A DNA stretch of 64,000 bases from a virus, in IMG/VR virus record IMGVR_UViG_3300007538_000026, positions 1 through 64,000 of that record; one strand, given 5' to 3'. Below are positions 1 to 5,735 of the stretch, in pieces. Numbering within the stretch: position 1 is the first letter of the stretch; each line of letters opens with the position of its first letter. Made by a program: the position numbers and the translations under genes. The notes beneath the pieces are model-generated. The model was not told where the DNA came from. It saw only the letters and a program-made list of their open reading frames with translations, and did no database searches.

Positions 1-1
1 C

Positions 2-151
2 GGAGAAGAGGCGCTCTACGACCGCATGTTCCTGTACGAGGAGCTACACAGCATTCTCGGCACCCTGTTCACCAGCTTCGCCGTGGAGCGCTCGTCCACC
101 GACTGGGCCTATGTCATGGACGATATCCACGAGTGGATGGAGAAGAAGTGA
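2..151 (+). CDS. Hypothetical protein, 5'-truncated by window edge
   Basis: The open frame runs from the left edge and ends in TGA at 149-151, leaving 49 visible residues, so the true start lies upstream. The visible part is acidic, probably helical and rich in aromatic residues, ending in EWMEKK. I recognise no domain. The stop overlaps the next ATG by one base (TGATG), the coupling seen throughout this genome, which supports a real gene in the same operon. Function unknown. Confidence 0.6.
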   Translation, partial: GEEALYDRMFLYEELHSILGTLFTSFAVERSSTDWAYVMDDIHEWMEKK

Positions 152-399
152 TGGAAGGCATCCCCGAGCTCCCCGACCGCCCGGCCTTTGGCCACCTGCA
201 ACTGGTCCCCAACGTCGACGCGCGCTTCGGCTCCGCGTCCCACTACGTCCGCGTGCTGACCTACGATCCCGAGGCTGAGGAGTTCATCACGCTGCTGCTC
301 ACCGAGGCCGACATGCGCACGCAGGAGCACCGGCGGAGCATGAACCCCGAGGAGTGCATCGAGCCTGGCCCCATGGACAAGCTCAAGGCGCGGGTGTGA
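151..399 (+). CDS. Small hypothetical protein (82 aa)
   Basis: ATG at 151 is chosen because it overlaps the upstream stop (TGATG); an in-frame ATG at 133 lies inside the previous gene. The 82-residue product is soluble and acidic with no signal peptide or membrane segment. The C-terminal part is charged and probably helical. No family recognised. It sits second in a run of five small overlapping genes and overlaps the next gene's GTG start (GTGA). Confidence 0.65.
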   Translation: MEGIPELPDRPAFGHLQLVPNVDARFGSASHYVRVLTYDPEAEEFITLLLTEADMRTQEHRRSMNPEECIEPGPMDKLKARV

Positions 400-584
400 C
401 GGGCCAGGCGGCCCGCTGCTTCCTCGACAAGACCCGGGTCTGCGGCGGGATTGCGACCGATCACCCCTGCAAGGCCTACAAGGACGGAAAGTGCCAGCTC
501 CTGACCAACACCTCGAGGGCCAGGCGCGTTCTGGAGCAGCTCCTCAGCGCGCTGACCAAGAAGCCCCCACCGCCCTTCAGCTGA
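396..584 (+). CDS. Small cysteine-containing protein (62 aa)
   Basis: GTG start at 396 overlaps the preceding TGA as GTGA. The product has four cysteines (residues about 8, 16, 25 and 32), the last two as CKAYKDGKC, which could bind a metal. This is a suggestion only. The C-terminus is basic and proline-rich. No family recognised. The stop TGA overlaps a possible CTG start for the next gene. Confidence 0.55.
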   Translation: MTGQAARCFLDKTRVCGGIATDHPCKAYKDGKCQLLTNTSRARRVLEQLLSALTKKPPPPFS

Positions 585-901
585 GGACTGGGCAGGCTGC
601 TCGGGTGCTCGGCGTGCGCTTGCGGCAGCTGCAGTACCTTCGTGAAACTGGCGTGGTCGTGCCCTCTGCGGTGGGGCGTGGCCGCGGGCACACCAGCCGG
701 TACACCTACCTCGACCTTCTGCGAGCACACCTGGCTCTCGGCGACTTGAAGGACGTGTCCCAGGCTGCCCAGCGAGTCATCTTGGCCGACGTGGAAGCGG
801 CTCCCCCGAAGGCGCTCCGGACGTGGCGTCTCGGAGATCACACCACCATCACGGTGGACCTTGCCCAGGTCCACCGTGAGCTGCAGCGGAGGCTCCCATG
901 A
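581..901 (+). CDS. MerR-like HTH DNA-binding protein
   Basis: The first ~45 residues after position 581 read as a MerR-type winged helix-turn-helix: TGQAARVLGVRLRQLQYL (helix-turn-helix) followed by RETGVVVPS and a basic wing ending in RYTYLDLLRAHLAL. Known MerR-fold proteins bind DNA at promoters or as phage accessory factors; the target here is unknown. The start is unresolved. GTG 491 would overlap the upstream gene by 94 bp, GTG 605 would remove the first helix, and CTG 581 fits the domain and overlaps the upstream stop as CTGA but lacks a clear Shine-Dalgarno site. The C-terminal ~60 residues match nothing I know. Confidence 0.6.
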   Translation: MRTGQAARVLGVRLRQLQYLRETGVVVPSAVGRGRGHTSRYTYLDLLRAHLALGDLKDVSQAAQRVILADVEAAPPKALRTWRLGDHTTITVDLAQVHRELQRRLP

Positions 902-1266
902 GCTCGCCGACTCCCATCTCCATCTCCTACACCTACATCACCGAGCTCAAGAAGTTCCGCCTCGAGGTCAGGCACCGTCCGAGCGGGCAGTTCATCTCGG
1001 TGATCATGGAACCTCACGAGGCCATCGGCCTGTACAACCTGGTCCTCGAGGAGACGCGGAAGTGCGCGCAGAACCCGGCAGCGCTGCCGGCTCCGCTGCG
1101 CATCATCCATGGCGGGCCCGATGGCGGGCAAAAGGAGAAGGAGGCGGCCGAGCACGGGCAGACCGCGCCCGCGGATCCGGGGAGCCCCTCGGTGACCGTG
1201 GACGACGACCTCCCGGCCGGTCTCGTGCTCGTCCACGGCGCGCAGGGCTCCGACTCCGAGCACTAG
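898..1266 (+). CDS. Hypothetical protein (122 aa)
   Basis: ATG at 898 overlaps the upstream TGA (ATGA). The N-terminal ~55 residues look like a compact alpha/beta domain (ISYTYITELKKFRLEV, then EAIGLYNLVLEE). The remainder is proline-, glycine- and acid-rich and probably disordered. No family recognised. It is the last gene of the first rightward run, and a strong hairpin terminator follows about 60 bp downstream. Confidence 0.65.
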   Translation: MSSPTPISISYTYITELKKFRLEVRHRPSGQFISVIMEPHEAIGLYNLVLEETRKCAQNPAALPAPLRIIHGGPDGGQKEKEAAEHGQTAPADPGSPSVTVDDDLPAGLVLVHGAQGSDSEH

Positions 1267-1323
1267 TTGCCTCGCGACTCGCTCTGGACTACTATTGGCC
1301 GTGAAGTGGGTGCGACCTAAGCG

Positions 1324-1362
1324 AACCACCCCCGGGCCCTGCGACGGCCCGGGGGCTTGGTT
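1324..1362. terminator. Bidirectional intrinsic terminator between convergent genes
   Basis: A perfect 10-bp GC stem, CCCCCGGGCC (1329-1338) with GGCCCGGGGG (1346-1355), has a 7-nt loop. It is extended by AACC/GGTT outside, giving T-rich DNA on one side and A-rich DNA on the other. It lies between the + gene ending at 1266 and the - gene ending at 1366, so it can stop transcription from both directions. The rest of 1267-1365 holds only a TACTAT hexamer with no credible gene behind it. Confidence 0.8.
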
Positions 1363-1365
1363 CCA

Positions 1366-2367
1366 TCAATCCCGCTCTCGCTGGAAGTGGGTGACCATGT
1401 CGTCCACCGTCTGCCCGGCCAGGCTCCGCGGAGTACCGCCGGCCATCTCGGCGGCTTGCCGGTAGGACGCCATGCGCACTTCGCCTGCGTCGTAGAACTT
1501 CTGGCGGATCCACTCGGCGTTGACGGGGGAGTGCGGGCACTCGGTGTAGGTGCACTTCCCGCCGATGTTGTGCTCGTCGGCGTGGTGTGGGCAGTGAGGG
1601 TAGGCCAGCCGCTCGTCCCGCTCATCCATCGTCTCCTCACCGGCCTGGAAGTACAAGACGGCGCAGTGGTTGCAGGCGTACTTCCAGGTGTCGGAGATGA
1701 AGAGCCCATCGACACACCACAGCTTCTTGCCGCAGCAGAAGCAGGTGTGCACCTCGCGCTCCGTGCAGACGACCTTGCGGGGGTCCAAGAGCTTCCCGTC
1801 CCAGCGAGAGTAGTAGGCGACGCTGTACTTGAGCACGCACTGGAACATGGGGTCCAGCGTGGCCAGCCAGTCCTCGCCGTTCTCGGACATCACCCACATC
1901 ATCGTGCCGTAGACGATGACCTCGAGGTACATCTGCGGTGGGGGCTCCCGTTCGTAGAGCTGGAAGAGCTCGGCGACCTGGGGCAAGGAGCGCGCGCGCT
2001 CGTCGTCCGTGATGCCCGGGGTGTGCCAGCGCTGCTCGAACATGTTCTTCTTCGGTTCGTTGCGCAGGATGATCAGCTGGTCCGGGTCGAACTCGTACCC
2101 CATGTAGTCGAAGACCCACCTGTAGGGCTCGTCCGTCTGGTAGAAGCCGGTGTTGAGCCAGATCCACCAACCGCTGATGCAGAGCCAGTCGAGGGTGGCG
2201 ACGATGCCCAAGGGGAGCCAGTAGTCAGGAAGGACGGTGGAGTCGAAGCCCTGCTCGCCGAAGCGGTGGTTCAGCAGGTCGGCGACGAAGTGGTACACCC
2301 CCGGATCCGGCATCCAGTCGGGCCTGGCTCCGAGGTTCTGTCCAGTGTGCTCTACGAGGTCGTGCAT
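1366..2367 (-). CDS. Cysteine-rich hypothetical protein, putative zinc-binding
   Basis: A 333-residue product. The N-terminal two-thirds is rich in tryptophan, tyrosine and acidic residues. The C-terminal third carries clustered metal-ligand candidates: CFCCGKKLWC, CNHC, CPHH and CTYTECPH, consistent with two or more zinc sites. No enzymatic motif was seen. It is the only sizeable leftward gene in the left virion region and is isolated by a terminator on one side and a divergent promoter region on the other. That suggests an independently regulated accessory gene. Start ATG 2367 is preceded by GGAGG. Confidence 0.7.
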   Translation of the reverse strand: MHDLVEHTGQNLGARPDWMPDPGVYHFVADLLNHRFGEQGFDSTVLPDYWLPLGIVATLDWLCISGWWIWLNTGFYQTDEPYRWVFDYMGYEFDPDQLIILRNEPKKNMFEQRWHTPGITDDERARSLPQVAELFQLYEREPPPQMYLEVIVYGTMMWVMSENGEDWLATLDPMFQCVLKYSVAYYSRWDGKLLDPRKVVCTEREVHTCFCCGKKLWCVDGLFISDTWKYACNHCAVLYFQAGEETMDERDERLAYPHCPHHADEHNIGGKCTYTECPHSPVNAEWIRQKFYDAGEVRMASYRQAAEMAGGTPRSLAGQTVDDMVTHFQRERD

Positions 2368-2471
2368 GGTGCCTCCAGGTTGTTGGAAGTCTTATGCCAG
2401 AAACAGAAATCCTCCTGCTCTCTGTTTCCTCACGTTTTCAGCCGGTTATGCCGAGGGCGTAAGAAATCCTG

Positions 2472-2501
2472 TTGACTGAGTACCTCTCGACCGGGTAGCT
2501 T
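2472..2501 (+). promoter_or_regulatory. Promoter driving a leaderless gene
   Basis: TTGACT (2472-2477), an 18-nt spacer, then TAGCTT (2496-2501). The next gene's ATG begins 6 nt after the hexamer and no Shine-Dalgarno sequence precedes it, so transcription should begin at or next to the ATG. The divergent region 2368-2507 also holds two copies of AGAAATCCT (2407-2415 and 2462-2470), possible operator half-sites. Confidence 0.55.
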
Positions 2502-2507
2502 CCTCGC

Positions 2508-2969
2508 ATGTACCTCATCTTCGTCCGTGGCGGAAACCTCGTTCTCGTGTCCCACACGAGGATCGAGCCTGCCGCGCGCCTGGCGGCGCTGCAGAAGTGC
2601 TCCCCTGTGGAGCTCGAGCTTCTTGGCGCCATTCCTGGGAGCAAGCGGGCTGCTGGTAGGGTACGCGACGAGTTGCAGGGCGCCTCGGTACGGGACGACT
2701 GGTTCGAGTACGAATCCGTGAAGTCTCGGATCGACGAGCTGCTTGCTCTCGATGGGGTGTTCCTGCTGGCCCCGTCGCAGTCCAGTGAGAAGCGAGGGCA
2801 CGTCCCCGTCAGCCAGGCGGCTGCCGCGTTGGGCGTTCCTGTGGTTGATGTGCAGAAGTACGTGCAGGTGCGAACGACCGCCGGCGGGCACCGCAGGGTG
2901 TTCGTCGATGAGCTGCAGGCCGCGGCCGCGGCTCGAGTAGAACCCGATCTCTCCTTCAGGAGTTCCTGA
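2508..2969 (+). CDS. Mug113/T5orf172-like (GIY-YIG superfamily) domain fused to HTH
   Basis: A 153-residue protein. Residues 1-85 resemble the Mug113/T5orf172 branch of the GIY-YIG nuclease superfamily: a YLIFV strand, then RIEPAARLAALQKCSP, a conserved arginine region and a DDWFEY end. Residues ~100-140 form a helix-turn-helix/excisionase-like domain (VPVSQAAAALGVPVVDVQKY, then GGHRRVFVDEL). Inference: a DNA-binding protein with a possibly inactive nuclease fold; the classical GIY and YIG tripeptides are not intact. It is first in its operon and apparently leaderless, and its stop overlaps the next ATG (TGATG). Confidence 0.6.
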   Translation: MYLIFVRGGNLVLVSHTRIEPAARLAALQKCSPVELELLGAIPGSKRAAGRVRDELQGASVRDDWFEYESVKSRIDELLALDGVFLLAPSQSSEKRGHVPVSQAAAALGVPVVDVQKYVQVRTTAGGHRRVFVDELQAAAAARVEPDLSFRSS

Positions 2970-3517
2970 TGTGCCCCGAATCCCCTCCGCCCCCGGGCGT
3001 GAGCTCTCTCGACGATACCGGCAGCCGTACCCCGGTCGACGCCGGCCCGAAGCCCCCGCGACCCCGGAGGCACGACCCGCGAGCCGACCCGCTCTCCGAC
3101 GCGGCGCACGCCCGTGCGCGCGAGGTCGACCCCCGCACCCCGCCTCCCGGCACCAACCGCTCCAAGCGGGACGTCGTCGAGGTGCCCATCCAGACCCAGC
3201 GCTCGCGGCGCTTCCTGGTCACCTGGGACTCGGTCGACGGGCATCGTCGCCAGGTCAGCAAGGCCGACGTGCAGGGCAAGCTCCTGTCGCGCGCCGAGCA
3301 GTTCTCCCTGTGCTTCATCCTCGCCTTCCGTGAGCTGTCGCTCGGCGGCGACCCCGGTACCGTGCTGAAGGCCTTCGGCGTGCGTGTCGAGGACATCGAT
3401 GGCGCCCTGCTCTTCCCCTTCCCCCTCCTCGTGCACCCGCCCGAGGCCGCGTTCGAGGACTCGCTCGACCCCGCCGCGGCCCCCGCCGCGTTCGCGCTCG
3501 CCGAGGACGGCGAATAG
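2969..3517 (+). CDS. Hypothetical protein with disordered proline/arginine-rich N-terminus
   Basis: 182 residues. The first ~70 are proline-, arginine- and aspartate-rich and probably disordered. The rest is a folded domain starting near VPIQTQRSRRFLVTWD, with a helical middle (AEQFSLCFILAFREL) and an acidic alanine-rich tail. No family recognised. ATG 2969 overlaps the previous stop. A clear GAGGAGG follows the stop and serves the next gene. Confidence 0.65.
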   Translation: MCPESPPPPGVSSLDDTGSRTPVDAGPKPPRPRRHDPRADPLSDAAHARAREVDPRTPPPGTNRSKRDVVEVPIQTQRSRRFLVTWDSVDGHRRQVSKADVQGKLLSRAEQFSLCFILAFRELSLGGDPGTVLKAFGVRVEDIDGALLFPFPLLVHPPEAAFEDSLDPAAAPAAFALAEDGE

Positions 3518-3535
3518 CCCTCGAGGAGGTCACCC

Positions 3536-3826
3536 GTGTCTGAGATGAAGCCCCCGTACGTTCACGTCGCTCTGGTCACCGAGGCGTTCTGCGTCGAAGC
3601 CGATGTCAGCCTGCACCCCGTGCAGCGCTGGTGGGACAAGCTGACCGCGAACACCATGCTCTCGCGGATGCGCGACGAGGCAGGGGCTCCCTTGCTCACG
3701 GTGCGGGTGGCCTGCCCGGAGTGCTACGCCCAGGCTCACCGCCTCACCAAGGTCGACCGCCCGGAAGGTGTGCGCCGGAAGTGCGGGAGCTGCGGGCACG
3801 AGTTCCCGGTGGGCGGAGAGGAGTAG
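3536..3826 (+). CDS. Small zinc-ribbon protein (96 aa)
   Basis: GTG start at 3536 is preceded by GAGGAGG at a good distance. The C-terminal third is a classic zinc ribbon: CPEC, about 23 residues, then CGSCG. The N-terminal part has no recognised family. Such ribbons bind nucleic acid or proteins; there is no direct evidence for either here. It is next to a second CxxC protein at 3837. Confidence 0.65.
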   Translation: MSEMKPPYVHVALVTEAFCVEADVSLHPVQRWWDKLTANTMLSRMRDEAGAPLLTVRVACPECYAQAHRLTKVDRPEGVRRKCGSCGHEFPVGGEE

Positions 3827-3836
3827 CTGCCTCCCC

Positions 3837-4052
3837 ATGGCGTGGTTCGACGAGATCCAATCTCCCCTGACGCGTCGATCCGCTCGGCGCATCCGAACCT
3901 GCCGAGTGTGCCAGCGCGACTTCCGCTTGGACTACGCCGAGATGGAGCGTACCCTCGACCAGCCTTTCGTCTGTGCCAACTGCGAGGAGCAAGAACGTGA
4001 GCGATCACAACAGCCCGGGTTCCAAGGGCAAGCTCATCACCGCCATCGATAA
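3837..4052 (+). CDS. Small CxxC zinc-ribbon protein (71 aa)
   Basis: ATG 3837 is the first start after the previous stop. A CRVC ... CANC pair separated by about 24 residues predicts one zinc ribbon, which makes up most of the protein. The tail is glutamine- and histidine-rich. It overlaps the next gene's start by 56 bp, unusually large here, so the last residues may be dispensable. Function unknown. Confidence 0.55.
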   Translation: MAWFDEIQSPLTRRSARRIRTCRVCQRDFRLDYAEMERTLDQPFVCANCEEQERERSQQPGFQGQAHHRHR

Positions 4053-4533
4053 CGTCCAGGCGCAGTCGTCCGGCCTCAAGTCCCTGTACACCATCGAGTT
4101 GGCGCTGACGCGCTCTCCCCAGCGGGAGGAGCTCTGCGGCGCCATCGTGGTGTTCAAGCAGAACGTGAAGCTCGATCTACCCGAGGGCGTGCCGATGCAG
4201 GAGGCCATGCAGCAGGCGGCCAAGGAGCAGACCGAGGTCATGCTGCGCGACCCGGAGAAGTTCAGGGAGTCCGCGGGTCAGTGGATTGCCTGGGCGGTCG
4301 GACGCGTCATGGAGATCTACCGCGAGGTGGGCGGGGCCAAGGTCGTCATCAAGGCGCCCAAGCTGAAGGTGCGCCAGTCGCTCTCCCAGGCCACCGTGGC
4401 CGCGCAGGGCCTCAAGCCGGCCGAGAGCACTCTTCGGAGGATCGACCAGCTGCTGCGCCAGGGGTACACCTACGACCCGTGGACCAAGACCATCCGTCGT
4501 GGGGCTGTCAACGCCGGGATGGCCAAGCGATGA
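3997..4533 (+). CDS. Hypothetical protein (178 aa)
   Basis: GTG 3997 is preferred because AGGAG lies 7 nt upstream. A longer GTG at 3973 would extend further into the previous gene. The protein is mixed alpha/beta with a basic centre (GGAKVVIKAPKLKVRQ) and a helical C-terminus. No family recognised. Lying upstream of the tape measure-like gene, it and the next gene occupy the place where many phages encode tail assembly chaperones, but no sequence evidence confirms that role. Confidence 0.7.
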   Translation: MSDHNSPGSKGKLITAIDNVQAQSSGLKSLYTIELALTRSPQREELCGAIVVFKQNVKLDLPEGVPMQEAMQQAAKEQTEVMLRDPEKFRESAGQWIAWAVGRVMEIYREVGGAKVVIKAPKLKVRQSLSQATVAAQGLKPAESTLRRIDQLLRQGYTYDPWTKTIRRGAVNAGMAKR

Positions 4534-4802
4534 AGTTCGGCCAGGCGATCCAACTCATCCGCGAGCAGGCTCACATGAAGGCGGTGTGGGCCGAGTGTCT
4601 CGACCACCTCCAGGAGATGAAGGCGGACGAGGACGGCATTCAGATGGAAGGCGGTGCCGACGAGAAGGTCGATGAGGACTACATCGACCAGGGCATCGCC
4701 GTCCTCGAGGGCCTCATCGAGGCCTGTGAGATCGAAACCGCCAAGCTGGAGGCACTCGATGTCCGACCACCAGAGTCCACCGACGGTCAGGGTGACGGCT
4801 GA
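4530..4802 (+). CDS. Small acidic helical protein (90 aa)
   Basis: ATG 4530 overlaps the upstream stop (ATGA). The product is strongly acidic and probably helical throughout (DEDYIDQGIAVLEGLIEACE). No membrane segment or known motif. It overlaps the next gene by 44 bp. Possibly a tail assembly partner by position; function unknown. Confidence 0.65.
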   Translation: MKFGQAIQLIREQAHMKAVWAECLDHLQEMKADEDGIQMEGGADEKVDEDYIDQGIAVLEGLIEACEIETAKLEALDVRPPESTDGQGDG

Positions 4803-4974
4803 CCCCGCCACCGACTTGACCGGACTGCCCCTCGTCACCGCGGTGATCGACCCGGAGATTGCCCGCTTCGAGGAGTGGTTCCGCTCCAACGTGGACGCCA
4901 ACACGGGCCTGTCCAGGTTGGAGCACGAGATGTTCCGTTCCTACCTCTACCAGAAGCTGACCGGAGCGTTCTGA
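4759..4974 (+). CDS. Small hypothetical protein (71 aa)
   Basis: ATG 4759 is preceded by GGAGG (spacing about 7). The product has a short disordered start and then a helical region (PEIARFEEWFRSNVDA ... LEHEMFRSYLYQKLTG). No family recognised. Its stop overlaps the next ATG (TGATG), placing it in the same translationally coupled run. Confidence 0.6.
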   Translation: MSDHQSPPTVRVTADPATDLTGLPLVTAVIDPEIARFEEWFRSNVDANTGLSRLEHEMFRSYLYQKLTGAF

Positions 4975-5378
4975 TGCGCCTCATCCTCGAGATCCCGCCC
5001 GCCAAGCGTGGTGCCCACATGGAGTGGCCCAAGCCAGCGGACGATATGACATCGCTCCTGTTCAAGCTGCCCCGCCCTGCCCGCACACTGGACTGCAAGC
5101 GCTACGATGCAGATGTCGTCGCGTGGTTCCCGGCGAGCGACCGAGCCCCCATGTTCACTCTGGCTTCGGGTCGGCGCTCCGACGGGGCCGAGGCAGCTGT
5201 GCGCGAACTCGACGAGTACGTGCGCGAACTGGAGACTCTCGGCACCGTGGTCATCGTCACCGCGGGGGCCGTGTCCCCGGAGGGCTTCAAGGTCTACGAC
5301 GCCGAAGGGCAGCAGGCCTGGTTCGATGGCTTCGTCGTCGAGGGGGAGTGGACGCGCGAGGAACTGCTGGGCGAGTAG
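4974..5378 (+). CDS. Hypothetical protein (134 aa)
   Basis: ATG 4974 overlaps the previous stop. The 134-residue product appears alpha/beta, with a helix (AEAAVRELDEYVRELE) followed by a hydrophobic strand (TVVIVTAGAV). No family recognised. Last gene before a 54-bp gap that carries a possible promoter for the KH-domain gene. Confidence 0.65.
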   Translation: MRLILEIPPAKRGAHMEWPKPADDMTSLLFKLPRPARTLDCKRYDADVVAWFPASDRAPMFTLASGRRSDGAEAAVRELDEYVRELETLGTVVIVTAGAVSPEGFKVYDAEGQQAWFDGFVVEGEWTREELLGE

Positions 5379-5399
5379 CCGCACACGTAGGGGAAGTGG

Positions 5400-5408
5400 T
5401 GTTATCGT
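5400..5408 (+). promoter_or_regulatory. Possible extended -10 promoter upstream of KH-domain gene
   Basis: TG-T-TATCGT at 5400-5408 resembles an extended -10 element. No good -35 is visible. It lies 24 nt before the ATG at 5433, and a GCGGAGA Shine-Dalgarno sequence (5421-5427) lies between. Weak evidence. Confidence 0.3.
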
Positions 5409-5432
5409 AGTCTCCACACAGCGGAGACATCG

Positions 5433-5732
5433 ATGTCGGATTCCCTCCTGAAGCAGTGCAGCGACGAGCAGCTGTTGCGTGAAGTGGTGGCGCGCCTGGT
5501 AGACCAGCCCGAAGCGCTCCAGATCGAGAGTAGCATCACCGACGGCCTGGCCGTGTTCGAGGTGGCGTGCCCAAAGGACGACACCGGGAAGCTCCTGGGG
5601 CGAAAGGGCGCGCACGCCAACGGCATCCGTGCCGTGTTCACCGCGATCTTCGGGAAGCGCGGGCGCCGGTTCCACTTCAACGTGAACGACGGCAAGCCCC
5701 GCTCGAGCCGGAGTCGCCAACGCGGGAGCTGA
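5433..5732 (+). CDS. KH-domain RNA-binding protein, KhpA-like
   Basis: A 99-residue protein with a single KH domain. The GxxG nucleic-acid-binding loop is GRKG at about residues 53-56 in DTGKLLGRKGAHANGIRAVF, followed by a strand (RRFHFNVND) and a basic tail. Size and layout match the bacterial KhpA/YlqC family, which binds RNA and affects mRNA stability or translation. In a phage it could regulate late mRNA, but that is inference. It stands immediately upstream of the tape measure-like gene with its own Shine-Dalgarno site. Confidence 0.75.
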   Translation: MSDSLLKQCSDEQLLREVVARLVDQPEALQIESSITDGLAVFEVACPKDDTGKLLGRKGAHANGIRAVFTAIFGKRGRRFHFNVNDGKPRSSRSRQRGS

Positions 5733-5735
5733 TAG

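Noticed and set aside
1290-1303. TACTAT hexamer 5 nt before a GTG
   Set aside because: Resembles the leaderless promoters, but the frame behind it runs into the terminator hairpin and stops after about 50 codons with no protein-like composition.
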